From positions 1-30,121 of the forward strand of contig CAXTJU010000045.1 of the NCBI GenBank assembly GCA_964244655.1: 30,121 nucleotides of DNA, read 5' to 3'. The notes beneath the pieces are model-generated. The model saw nothing but the letters and a program-made list of their open reading frames with translations, was not told the DNA's origin and did no database searches. Below, piece by piece: positions 7,221 through 14,841 of the stretch (the stretch's first letter is position 1; every line of letters starts with the position of its first letter). This stretch comes from LMUY01 sp964244655 (lineage in GTDB: Bacteria; Pseudomonadota; Alphaproteobacteria; Acetobacterales; Acetobacteraceae). The translations under genes and the position numbers were made by a program.

Positions 7221-8846
7221 ATGTCGGACACGACGATGGATAGGCTGGCCGGCGCTTCGGACAGCCGGCCGAAGATGGACGGCAAGCCGCACAAGGCGGG
7301 GGCCATCGCCTTCCTCCTCGTGCTGATGGCAGGCCTCGGCTATGCCGCGTTCAGCATCGCGACCGACATCAGCACGGTTGGCGAGCACAACCTTGCCATC
7401 GGCACCCTGGTGATGCTGGGGCTGGCCCTGCTGATCGCGCTGGGGTTCGAGTTCGTCAACGGCTTCCACGACACGGCCAACGCCGTCGCGACCGTGATCT
7501 ACACCCACGCGATGCCGCCGATGGCTGCCGTGGTCTGGTCCGGCACCTTCAACTTCCTGGGCGTGCTGACCTCCAGCGGGGCGGTGGCCTACACCATCGT
7601 CAACCTGCTGCCGGTCGAGCTGATCCTGCAAGCGGGCAGCAGCGCCGGTTACGCGATGATCTTCGCCCTGCTGATCGCCGCCATCATCTGGAACCTCGGC
7701 ACCTGGGCGCTCGGCCTGCCCAACAGCTCGTCCCACGCGCTGATCGGCTCCATCCTGGGCGTCGGCGTGGCCAACCAGCTGCTCGGCAAGGCCACCGGCG
7801 GCGCCACCTCCGGGGTGGACTGGGGGCAGGCGGTCAACGTGTTCGAGGCCTTGCTGTTCAGCCCGCTGATCGGCTTCGTGCTGTCCGCCGTGCTGCTGCT
7901 GGGGATGAAGTTCGTGGTCAAGTCCAAGGCGCTGTACAAGGCACCGGAAGGCAACAAGCCGCCGCCCGCGCCGATCCGCGGCCTGCTGGTGCTGACCTGC
8001 ACGGCGGTGTCGTTCTTCCACGGCAGCAACGACGGCCAGAAGGGCATGGGCCTCATCATGCTCATCCTGATCGGCGCCGCCCCCACCGCCTATGCGCTGA
8101 ACCGGGCCATTCCAGATTCGGCCATGCCCGGCTTCGTGCAGGCGACGCACGAGGCGCAGGGCGTGTTCGAGGCCCATGCCGGCGGGGCCGCGCCGGCGGA
8201 CGCGCAGCAGGCCCGCGACACGGTGGGCGAGGCCTTGAAGACCAAGCAAGTCAACACGCCCGAGGTGAACGCGGCCCTGGCCACGCTGACCGGCGACATC
8301 GCGCGCCAGGTGCAGGCCAATGGCACGCTGAAGGCCATCCCGGCGGCGGCGACGCAAAACGTCCGCAACGACATGTTCCTCGCTTCCGACGCGGTGCGGG
8401 TGATGGGCGCCAAGCCGCAGGGTTACAGCGAGGAGGACATGGGCCGCCTCAAGGCGCTGCGCACGGCGCTGGACCGCGGCACGCGATACATCCCGACCTG
8501 GGTGAAGGTGTCGGTGGCGCTGGCGCTGGGTCTGGGCACCATGGTGGGCTGGAAGCGCATCGTGGTCACGGTCGGCGAGAAGATCGGCAAGACCCACCTG
8601 ACTTATGCGCAGGGCGCTTCGGCCGAGATCGTGGCGGCGGCGACCATTGGCCTGGCGGACATCTACGGCTTGCCCGTCTCCACCACCCACGTGCTGTCGA
8701 GCGGCGTGGCCGGCACGATGGCGGCCAACGGGTCCGGCCTGCAATGGGGTACGCTGCGCAACATGGCGCTCGCCTGGGTGATGACGCTGCCGGCCGCCAT
8801 GGTGATCGCCGGGTCGCTGTTCGTGATCTTCCGCCAGGTGTTCTGA
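7221..8846 (+). CDS. pitA: PiT-family inorganic phosphate transporter
   Basis: This is a 541-aa integral membrane symporter of the PiT family, the low-affinity phosphate (metal-phosphate/H+) uptake system. Both family signatures are present: GFEFVNGFHDTANAVATVIYT in the N-terminal half and GLPVSTTHVLSSGVAGTMAA in the C-terminal half, plus FHGSNDGQKGMG. About ten hydrophobic helices are split by a hydrophilic central loop of roughly 120 residues (from AIPDSAMPGF to LDRGTRYIP), as in long bacterial PitA proteins. I chose the ATG at 7221, preceded by GGGGGA; the frame is open to a GTG at 7191, but that lacks a ribosome-binding site. Upstream, a 6-bp hairpin (7196-7210) abuts the ribosome-binding site, and TGTCAC/CGCCAT at 7149/7160 weakly resembles a PhoB half-site pair. 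Confidence 0.93.
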   Translation: MSDTTMDRLAGASDSRPKMDGKPHKAGAIAFLLVLMAGLGYAAFSIATDISTVGEHNLAIGTLVMLGLALLIALGFEFVNGFHDTANAVATVIYTHAMPPMAAVVWSGTFNFLGVLTSSGAVAYTIVNLLPVELILQAGSSAGYAMIFALLIAAIIWNLGTWALGLPNSSSHALIGSILGVGVANQLLGKATGGATSGVDWGQAVNVFEALLFSPLIGFVLSAVLLLGMKFVVKSKALYKAPEGNKPPPAPIRGLLVLTCTAVSFFHGSNDGQKGMGLIMLILIGAAPTAYALNRAIPDSAMPGFVQATHEAQGVFEAHAGGAAPADAQQARDTVGEALKTKQVNTPEVNAALATLTGDIARQVQANGTLKAIPAAATQNVRNDMFLASDAVRVMGAKPQGYSEEDMGRLKALRTALDRGTRYIPTWVKVSVALALGLGTMVGWKRIVVTVGEKIGKTHLTYAQGASAEIVAAATIGLADIYGLPVSTTHVLSSGVAGTMAANGSGLQWGTLRNMALAWVMTLPAAMVIAGSLFVIFRQVF

Positions 8847-8875
8847 CCGGCTGCCAGCCGTGCTATCCTCCGGGG

Positions 8876-9529
8876 ATGTCTCGCCGCACCCTGGAGGTCA
8901 CGCCGGATCTGCTGCTTCGCGCCTATCGCGCCGGGTTGTTCCCCATGGCCGAGACCCGGCGCGGCACCCGGCTCTACTGGCTGGACCCTGAGCAACGCGG
9001 CGTCCTGCCGCTCGACCGATTTCATCTGCCAAAGCGCCTGCTCCGCACCGTGCTGCGCGGCCCTTACGCGGTGACGGCCGACAGCGACTTCCCGGGCGTG
9101 ATCGCCGCCTGCGCCGCTCCCGGCCCGGAGCGGGAGGAGACCTGGATCAACCGCGACATCGAGCGGCTGTTCGGCGAGCTGCACGCCGCCGGGTTCGCCC
9201 ACAGCGTGGAGTGCCGGCTGGACGGCGTGCTGGTGGGCGGGCTGTATGGCGTGAGCCTGGGGGCTGCGTTCTTCGGCGAGAGCATGTTCAGCACGGCGCG
9301 GGATGCCTCCAAGGTGGCGCTGGTGCACCTGGTGGCACGGTTGCGGCTGGGCGGCTACCAGCTGCTGGACACCCAGTTCCTGACCACCCATCTGCAACAA
9401 TTCGGCACGGAGGACGTGCCGCGGGACCGCTACAAGGAACGCCTGGCCGCCGCGGTGGACGAGGTGGCGCAGTGGGAGGCCGGCGAGGTGGCGATCGAAG
9501 CGGAAATCAGGCGGATGGCTCGGCCATGA
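8876..9529 (+). CDS. aat: Leucyl/phenylalanyl-tRNA-protein transferase
   Basis: Aat transfers Leu or Phe from charged tRNA to proteins with N-terminal Lys or Arg. This creates N-degrons for ClpS/ClpAP in the cytoplasm. The 217-aa product carries the typical order: LLLRAYRAGLFPMAE, YWLDPEQRGVLPLDRFH, TWINRDIERLFGELH, GGLYGVSLGAAFFGESMFS, and LLDTQFLTTHLQQFGTEDVPRDRY. Length fits the family. The ATG at 8876 is preceded by CCGGGG and follows pitA by 29 bases. The frame is open upstream inside pitA but without family similarity. Its stop overlaps the start of the next gene (ATGA at 9526-9529), beginning a run of overlapping genes to 11770. Confidence 0.95.
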   Translation: MSRRTLEVTPDLLLRAYRAGLFPMAETRRGTRLYWLDPEQRGVLPLDRFHLPKRLLRTVLRGPYAVTADSDFPGVIAACAAPGPEREETWINRDIERLFGELHAAGFAHSVECRLDGVLVGGLYGVSLGAAFFGESMFSTARDASKVALVHLVARLRLGGYQLLDTQFLTTHLQQFGTEDVPRDRYKERLAAAVDEVAQWEAGEVAIEAEIRRMARP

Positions 9530-10095
9530 GGCTGGCGGTGGCGTTGCTGCTGTGGCCTGGCCTGGCATGGGCGCAGCCCCGGTTGGTGCCGCAGGGCGAC
9601 GTGGAGGTGACTTACCGGCTGTCCGGCGCCGCGGCGGAGCAAATCCCTGGCGGCGCGCCGGGCGGGGTGCGGCTGCAATGGGATGCAGAAGGCCAGCGCC
9701 TGCGCGCCGAGCCGGTCGGCGGCGCCGCCTATGCCATCACGGATTTGCAGCGCCGGGTGGCGGACATCGTCTTTCCAGCCCAGTCCGCCATCCTGGAATT
9801 ACCCCTTCGCGGCGGCGACCCGCAGGCGCTGCTCGCCGGCAGCGACGCGCGTTTCACCCGGCGCGGCATCTCCCATGTGCTCGGCGTGGAATGCACGGAT
9901 TGGGCAATCCAGGCCCGCCATGTGGACGGCACCGGGTGCGTGACGGCGGACGGCATCGTGCTTCGGGCGGAAGGATCGTTCGATGGGCGGCCCGGCAGCG
10001 CCGTGGCGACGGCCGTCACCCGCGGCCCGGTCAGCCCCGCCGCGTTCCGGGTGCCGGAGCAGTATTTCCGCCTGCCGTTGGCGGGGGGGCGGTGA
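9526..10095 (+). CDS. Periplasmic protein, DUF4412-like (tandem paralogue 1)
   Basis: This is a 189-aa predicted periplasmic protein with signal peptide MRLAVALLLWPGLAWA (cleavage about residue 16). The mature part starts QPRLVPQGDVEVTYRL and has only two cysteines, Cys123 (GVECTDW) and Cys138 (GTGCVTADGIVLRAEG). The pattern G-x2-C-x2-W followed by C-x-T-x-DG-x2-LRA resembles the C-terminal part of DUF4412-type proteins; this assignment is by eye. It is clearly related to the next gene: PQxDVxVTYRL, TRR, a Cys-Thr-x-Trp and C-x-T-ADGxxLRA occur in the same order. Its ATG overlaps the aat stop (ATGA), and its own stop overlaps the next GTG start (GTGA). The role is unknown; the cysteine pair and the downstream MsrQ-like membrane protein hint at a redox function (inference). 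Confidence 0.82.
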   Translation: MRLAVALLLWPGLAWAQPRLVPQGDVEVTYRLSGAAAEQIPGGAPGGVRLQWDAEGQRLRAEPVGGAAYAITDLQRRVADIVFPAQSAILELPLRGGDPQALLAGSDARFTRRGISHVLGVECTDWAIQARHVDGTGCVTADGIVLRAEGSFDGRPGSAVATAVTRGPVSPAAFRVPEQYFRLPLAGGR

Positions 10096-10628
10096 TCCGC
10101 CGGCTAGCTGTGCTGGCGCTGCTCGCAACGCCGGCCGCCGCGGCCGAGCACCCTCCGACAATGCCGCAGCGTGACGTGGACGTGACCTACCGCCTGCTGC
10201 AAACCTCTCCAGGCGCCCCGGCGCTGATGCAGCGGCATCGCTGGTCGGCAAGCGCGGGGCGGCTGCGAGTCGATCCCCCAACACCCGGAATCTACATGAT
10301 CGTGGATTACCGAACCAAGCGCATGGCCGTCGTGAAGCCGGCCGACCGGGCAGTGCTGGACGTGGCCTCTGCCGACCAGGGGCTCCCCGGCGCTTACACG
10401 CGGCGGGACGCTGGCAGCGTGGTCGGGCTGCCTTGCACCAATTGGCAGACGGCCGACGCCGGCGGACGGGATACGGTGCTGTGCCTGACTGCGGATGGCG
10501 TCATGCTGCGCGCCAGCCATGGCGAGCACGTGCTGCTAGAGGCCGTGGCGGTTAGCTACGGCGCACAGGACCCGGCGGCGTTCATCCCGCCTGACGGCTT
10601 CCAGCACGTGTCGGGCGACAAGCGATGA
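10092..10628 (+). CDS. Periplasmic protein, DUF4412-like (tandem paralogue 2)
   Basis: This is a 178-aa predicted periplasmic protein with signal peptide MIRRLAVLALLATPAAAA (cleavage about residue 18). It repeats the architecture of the preceding gene: MPQRDVDVTYRL, then IYMIVDYRTKRMAVV, YTRRDAGSVVGLPCTNW and CLTADGVMLRAS. It also has exactly two cysteines (Cys115 and Cys131), at equivalent sites. The segment IYMIVDYRTKRMAV looks like the central strand motif of DUF4412-like proteins and is better preserved than in paralogue 1. The start is GTG at 10092 overlapping the previous stop (GTGA); its TGA overlaps the ATG of the MsrQ-like gene (ATGA at 10625-10628). Translational coupling of all four genes is likely. 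Function is not recognised beyond this. Confidence 0.82.
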   Translation: MIRRLAVLALLATPAAAAEHPPTMPQRDVDVTYRLLQTSPGAPALMQRHRWSASAGRLRVDPPTPGIYMIVDYRTKRMAVVKPADRAVLDVASADQGLPGAYTRRDAGSVVGLPCTNWQTADAGGRDTVLCLTADGVMLRASHGEHVLLEAVAVSYGAQDPAAFIPPDGFQHVSGDKR

Positions 10629-11770
10629 GCGCGGCCGCGCCGGCTCGCGAGCGCCGCGTGACCCTGCCGGCACGCGGGACACCTCGACCCTGGCAAGATC
10701 GGTCGGGCCGGTTTTCCTGGCTGAAGGCTGTGGCTCTGTTGCTGGAGGCAGCGCCGGCAGCCTGGATCGCCTTCGCCCTGCTGGACCATCGCCTCGGCGC
10801 CCGCCCGATCACCGAAGCCATCCACCAGACCGGGCTGTGGTCGATCTGCTTCGTGATGCTGGGGCTGCTGGTGACGCCGGCGCGGGCGCTGTTCCAGTGG
10901 CCGCGCCTCATGCTGGTGCGCCGGCAGCTAGGACTTGCTGCGCTGTTCTATGCAATGGCGCATGTCGTGCTCTACAGCTGGGACCAAGGCTGGCACATGC
11001 AGGCCGTCTCCACCGAAATCCTGCGTCGGTTCTACCTTGAGGTCGGCTTGGTGGCGCTGGTCGGGCTGGCCGTGCTCGGCGTCACCTCCACCGACCGCGC
11101 GCTGCGCCGGCTCGGGGCGGTCTGGAAGCGGCTGCACAAGCTGATCTACGGCTTGGCCGCAGTTGCCTTGCTGCACTACTTCCTGCAAGCGAAGGCGGAT
11201 GTGGCGGAGGCGACGCTGGTCGCTGGGCTGTTCATCTGGCTGTCCGGCTGGCGGCTGCTGCCGTCCGGCCTTGACCGCGAACCACTGCCGCTGCTGGGCC
11301 TGAGCTTAGGCGCGACGGCGCTGACGGTGGGCCTGGAATATACCTGGTATGCCCTCGCTACCCGCATTCCCCCGCTGCGCGCCGTCGTGGCGGAGGCCGA
11401 CGTCGCCTACGGCCCCCATCCGGCTGGCCAGGTGCTGCTGGTGTGCCTGGCGCTGACGCTGGCGGCGGCGCTGTCCTGGGCCGGGCGTCGCAACCGGCTG
11501 CGGCAAGGCGCCGGGTTCGACGTGATGCTCTACGCCGGCGGGGGAGCAATGGTGGCCGCGTTGGCGTTCGCGTTCAACTTGACGGACGACTGGCTGCCGG
11601 AGACCTGGACATTCTGGCAAGTGGCGCTCGGCTTCGTGGCGGGGTGCGCTGCGCTCGGCCTCCTGCGCGCCAGCTTGTCGCGCGCCAGCTTGTCGCGCAC
11701 TAGGCTGGCGCTGGACGTGGCGTGCGCTGTTGGCCTGGCGCTGCCATTGATGGCAGGACTGACGGTCTAA
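10625..11770 (+). CDS. MsrQ-like haem membrane protein with long C-terminal membrane extension
   Basis: The N-terminal about 210 residues match MsrQ (YedZ), the haem b membrane subunit that passes electrons to the periplasmic methionine-sulfoxide reductase MsrP. Seen are LGARPITEAIHQTGLW, LLVTPARAL, LVRRQLGL, the haem-ligand candidate His113 (MAHVVLYSW), TSTDRALRRLGAVWKRLHKLIY with His171, and His184 in LLHYFLQAK. The His171-His184 spacing of 13 equals that in E. coli MsrQ. Unlike the roughly 200-aa MsrQ, this protein has 381 aa, with about five extra hydrophobic segments (about 222-245, 266-287, 298-318, 328-348, 360-380). No msrP lies in the window; instead two small periplasmic proteins precede it. 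A 15-bp tandem repeat (11665-11698) encodes the ASLSRASLSR segment before the last helix. Assignment to the ferric-reductase-like superfamily is firm; the exact role is open. Confidence 0.85.
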   Translation: MSAAAPARERRVTLPARGTPRPWQDRSGRFSWLKAVALLLEAAPAAWIAFALLDHRLGARPITEAIHQTGLWSICFVMLGLLVTPARALFQWPRLMLVRRQLGLAALFYAMAHVVLYSWDQGWHMQAVSTEILRRFYLEVGLVALVGLAVLGVTSTDRALRRLGAVWKRLHKLIYGLAAVALLHYFLQAKADVAEATLVAGLFIWLSGWRLLPSGLDREPLPLLGLSLGATALTVGLEYTWYALATRIPPLRAVVAEADVAYGPHPAGQVLLVCLALTLAAALSWAGRRNRLRQGAGFDVMLYAGGGAMVAALAFAFNLTDDWLPETWTFWQVALGFVAGCAALGLLRASLSRASLSRTRLALDVACAVGLALPLMAGLTV

Positions 11771-11868
11771 GCCTCAAACTCAATTGGGTTTGGTGGGACG
11801 GCTACGGTTTGTGCTTCGCCCTGAGTGTCGGCGGAGCATGGGTCATGGCGGTGGCTTCCTGGAACCTG

Positions 11869-11914
11869 AACCTGGCAGCCTGTTCCAGCCTGCCTGAAAC
11901 CGCTCTGGCAGGTT
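11869..11914. terminator. Possible hairpin between convergent msrQ-like and dehydrogenase genes
   Basis: AACCTGGCAG (11869-11878) and CTGGCAGGTT (11905-11914) can pair over 10 positions with one mismatch. The hairpin lies between converging genes whose stops are at 11770 and 11913. It may act as a bidirectional terminator. The large loop and lack of T-runs make this weak. The rest of the 142-base gap holds nothing I can identify. Confidence 0.3.
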
Positions 11915-12899
11915 AAATGCCCACCTTCCCGGGTGGCAGCACCAAGTCCTGCGCCGGCACTGCTTCGCCCCGGGCCACTCGCTCGATGTTGCCGAACATC
12001 TGCCGCATCGTCGGCGCGAACGTGTCCGCGCTCGCCGCCGCAATGTGCGGCGTCACCAGGCAGTTGGGCAGGTGCAGCAGCGGATGGTCCGGCGGCGGCG
12101 GCTCTTCCGCGAACACGTCCGTGGCAGCGCCATGGATCGTGCCATCCCGCAGCGCCGCCGCCAGGTCCGCCTCAACCACCACGCCGCCGCGCGCCACGTT
12201 GACCAGCACGGCGGTCTGCCTCATCCGGGCCAGCGCCGCCGCGTCGATCAGGCCGCGCGTGGCCTCCGTCAGCGGGCAGTGCAGGCAGACCACGTCCGAC
12301 GCGGCCAGCAGGGCGTCCAGGCTTGCGTAGGCAACCCCTAACTCCGCCTCCAGGGCCGCCTCCCGCCGGCGTGGCGCCGCGTACAGCACGGGGCAGCCAA
12401 AGCCGCGCAGCAGCCGCGCCACAGCCTGGCCGATCGCGCCGAAGCCCACCAGCCCCACCGTCTTGCCCGACAACAGGTAGGAGTCGCCGGGCAGCCGGCC
12501 GCCCTGCCACGTCCCGCCGCGCAGCTCCGCGTGCGCCCAGGCAAGGTGGCGCAACGTGGCGATAATGAGGCCGATGGTGAACTCCGCTACCGGCACCGCA
12601 TTGCTGCCGGTGGTGCGCGCCACCGGGATGCCCAGCGCGGCCGCAGCCGCCAGGTCCAGGTTGTCGGTGCCCACGCCCCATTTGTGCAGCAGCTGCAGCC
12701 GCTTCGCCGCCCGCAACACCGCCCCCGGCACCGCGACCTGGCCGGAGATCGCGTAGTCGGCCTCGGCGATGATGGCCTGCAAATGCGCCTCGCCCCCCTC
12801 GGTCGCATGCGACAGGGTGAACCCGGCGGGCAGCAGCGCCCGCATCCGCGTCATGGTGCGCTCGCTCACCGCATCTAGCAGAACAATGCTCTGGCTCAT
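11913..12899 (-). CDS. D-isomer-specific 2-hydroxyacid dehydrogenase
   Basis: This is a 328-aa cytoplasmic NAD(P)-dependent dehydrogenase of the D-2-hydroxyacid family (phosphoglycerate/glyoxylate reductase-like). The Rossmann motif VGFGAIG is at 151-157. The catalytic set is Arg237 (VNVARGG), Glu266 (DVFAEEP) and His285 (LVTPHIAA). The substrate-side segment KWGVGTDNLDLAAAAALGIPVARTTGSNAVPVAEF is typical. The ATG (12897-12899) overlaps the stop of the upstream gamma-glutamyltransferase gene (ATGA), so it is the last gene of the long minus-strand run. The substrate cannot be named; it lacks the C-terminal ACT domain of long SerA proteins, so it need not be the serine-pathway enzyme. Confidence 0.92.
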   Translation of the reverse strand: MSQSIVLLDAVSERTMTRMRALLPAGFTLSHATEGGEAHLQAIIAEADYAISGQVAVPGAVLRAAKRLQLLHKWGVGTDNLDLAAAAALGIPVARTTGSNAVPVAEFTIGLIIATLRHLAWAHAELRGGTWQGGRLPGDSYLLSGKTVGLVGFGAIGQAVARLLRGFGCPVLYAAPRRREAALEAELGVAYASLDALLAASDVVCLHCPLTEATRGLIDAAALARMRQTAVLVNVARGGVVVEADLAAALRDGTIHGAATDVFAEEPPPPDHPLLHLPNCLVTPHIAAASADTFAPTMRQMFGNIERVARGEAVPAQDLVLPPGKVGI

Positions 12900-14527
12900 G
12901 CCGAGAACCGCACGCCGGGGCGCGCCAGGCCGCCGGCCAGCGCCGCGGGCGTGCCGTCCGCCCGCCAGCACGCGGCCCCCGTCATGCCGCCATCCTCTGC
13001 AAAGGCGATGGCGTTCATGCCGCCGGCGATGCGCGGCACCCGCTTCACCGCGTGGCCGCGCCGGGCCAGCTCGGCGGCGGTGGCGTCCGGGATGGCGGGC
13101 TCGATCTCCAGCGGGCCGCCATCGGTCCACACGCGAGGCGCTTCCACCGCCTGCTGCAGCGTCATGCCGTGGTCCAGCAGGTTCACCACCGCCTGCAAGG
13201 CGGAGCCGAAGATGCGCAGCCCCCCGGGCAGCCCCAGCGCGTAGGCGATTCGGCCGTCCCGCAGCACCATGGTGGGCGCCATGGAGGTGAACACCCGCTT
13301 GCCCGGCTGCACGGACAGCGCGCGGCCGGGCGCCGGGTCGAAGTTGGCCATGTAGTCGTTGCCGATCAGCCCGGTGCCCGGCACCGCGAAGCGCGCGCCC
13401 CACAGCCCGTTGATCGTCTGCGTGGTGGCGACGACGGTGCCGTCCGCATCCGCCGCGGTGACATGGGTGGTGTCCGCCGCCTCATGTCCGGCGAGTCCGG
13501 CGGGCCACGCTTGAGCGCGCCCTAAGTCCAGCATCGCCCGGCGCTCGGCGGCGTAGGCCTTGGAAGTGAGCTGTGCCACCGGCACGGGCACGAAGGCCGG
13601 GTCGGCGGTGGCGACGGCGCGGTCGGCGAAGGCGATCTTGAGCACCTCGGCCAGCAGGTGCGTGGCATCCGCCGAGCCAAAGCCCATGGCGGCCAGGTCG
13701 TAGCCTTCCAGGATGTTGAGCATCTGCGTGACGTGCACCCCGGCCGACGAGGGCGGCGGCGGCCCGACCACGCTCCAGCCGCGGTAGGCGCCGTGGATCG
13801 GCTCGCGCTCCACCGGGCGCACGCCGCGCAGGTCCGCGGCCGAGACGAGGCCGCCCGACCCGGCCATGTGCCGCACTAGCGCCGCGCCGAGCGCCCCGCC
13901 ACCGTGCAGCGCGGTTGCGCCCTCCGCCGCGACCTGCCGCAGCGTGTGGCCATAAACCGGCCGCCGGAACCAGACGCCGGCGGCGAGCGGCGCGCCGTCC
14001 GGCAGCAGCAGCGCCGCCATGTCTGGGTCGCGCAGCAGGTCTGCCGCCCCGTCCGCGATGCTGCCGCTCAGGTAGGGCGTGACGGTGAAGCCCCACTCGG
14101 CGATGCGGATGGCGGGGGCGAGCGCATCGGCCAGCGTGATGGTGCCGTAGGTGGCGAGCGCCATGGCCCAGGCGGGCAGGGCGCCCGGCACCGCCATCGC
14201 CAGGGGGCCGAGCCGGTTGGCGTCGGGCGGCAGGCCGGCGAACATCTCCGGCCGTGCGGCGGCCGGGGCCGTGCTCAGCCCGTCGATCACGGTGTGGCGG
14301 CCGTCCGGCAGGCGGATATGCGCGAGGCCGCCGCCCAGCAGCCCCACCATCATCGGCTCGACGACGGTGAGCATGAACAGCGCGGCGACGGCGGCATCCA
14401 CCGCGTTGCCGCCCTCGGCGAGGATTTGCAGCCCGGCGGCCGACGCGAGCGGGTGGTTGGCCGCCACCATGCCGCGCGACCCGGTGGCCGGCTGCTTCTC
14501 GCAGGCGAAGGGCAGGGGGCCGCTCAA
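12896..14527 (-). CDS. Gamma-glutamyltransferase family protein without signal peptide
   Basis: This is an Ntn-hydrolase of the GGT family, which self-cleaves before a Thr to form large and small subunits and cleaves or transfers gamma-glutamyl groups. Seen are GMVAANHPLAS, GGNAVDAAVAA, the nucleophile site DTTHVTAADADGTVVATTQTIN (nucleophile predicted Thr353), and the late GGLRIFGSALQAVVNLLDHGM region. I set the start at the TTG at 14527, which overlaps the TGA of the upstream 105-aa gene (TTGA) and places the protein at MSGPLPFACEKQPATGSRGMV, 543 aa. The frame is open 24 codons further upstream but that part is a shadow. No signal peptide is visible, as in the cytoplasmic YwrD-type GGTs and unlike periplasmic E. 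coli Ggt. Confidence 0.9.
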   Translation of the reverse strand: MSGPLPFACEKQPATGSRGMVAANHPLASAAGLQILAEGGNAVDAAVAALFMLTVVEPMMVGLLGGGLAHIRLPDGRHTVIDGLSTAPAAARPEMFAGLPPDANRLGPLAMAVPGALPAWAMALATYGTITLADALAPAIRIAEWGFTVTPYLSGSIADGAADLLRDPDMAALLLPDGAPLAAGVWFRRPVYGHTLRQVAAEGATALHGGGALGAALVRHMAGSGGLVSAADLRGVRPVEREPIHGAYRGWSVVGPPPPSSAGVHVTQMLNILEGYDLAAMGFGSADATHLLAEVLKIAFADRAVATADPAFVPVPVAQLTSKAYAAERRAMLDLGRAQAWPAGLAGHEAADTTHVTAADADGTVVATTQTINGLWGARFAVPGTGLIGNDYMANFDPAPGRALSVQPGKRVFTSMAPTMVLRDGRIAYALGLPGGLRIFGSALQAVVNLLDHGMTLQQAVEAPRVWTDGGPLEIEPAIPDATAAELARRGHAVKRVPRIAGGMNAIAFAEDGGMTGAACWRADGTPAALAGGLARPGVRFSA

Positions 14528-14841
14528 CGGGCGCCGAGCACGGCCGCCCGCTCCTCGAACTCGGCGCGGACATCGTGCAAGGTCGGCAGGTGCAGGCATG
14601 CCAGCTCGGCATGGATTTTCTTGGCAGCGGCCGAGCTGAGGTCCCGCTTGAAGTTGGTCACCACCTCCTCTGCCGTCGCGTAGCCGCGGAACCGCCCGAT
14701 CTCGGCGCGGGTCGCGCGCTGGACGTGCGCCAGCCGCTCCTGGTCAGGGCCGCTCAGCGTGTCCGCCTCGGCCGCCAGCACCGGGTCGAACGCCTTGCGC
14801 ACCAGCAGATCGACCAAGTCGTGCTTCGCTTTCTCCGTCAT
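14524..14841 (-). CDS. Conserved-looking hypothetical protein, 105 aa
   Basis: This is a small, soluble, charged, probably all-helical protein with no signal peptide and no membrane segment. It contains LVDLLVRKAFDPVLAA, RATRAEIGRFRGYATAEEVVTNFKRDLSS and AKKIHAELACLHLPTLHDVRAEFEERAA. I do not recognise the family. The gene is supported by its fit in the operon: its ATG overlaps the stop of the YhaN-like ATPase gene (ATGA, 14838-14841), and its TGA overlaps the TTG start of the gamma-glutamyltransferase gene. Its position directly after the nuclease/ATPase pair makes an accessory role for that complex possible, but the overlap also joins it to metabolic genes, so this is only inference. Confidence 0.72.
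   Translation of the reverse strand: MTEKAKHDLVDLLVRKAFDPVLAAEADTLSGPDQERLAHVQRATRAEIGRFRGYATAEEVVTNFKRDLSSAAAKKIHAELACLHLPTLHDVRAEFEERAAVLGAR

Noticed and set aside
6219..8744. Very long open frame antisense to xthA and pitA (841 codons)
   Set aside because: It is Arg/His/Gln-rich with no recognisable domain, lies fully opposite two well-supported genes and is the expected effect of very high GC at third positions.
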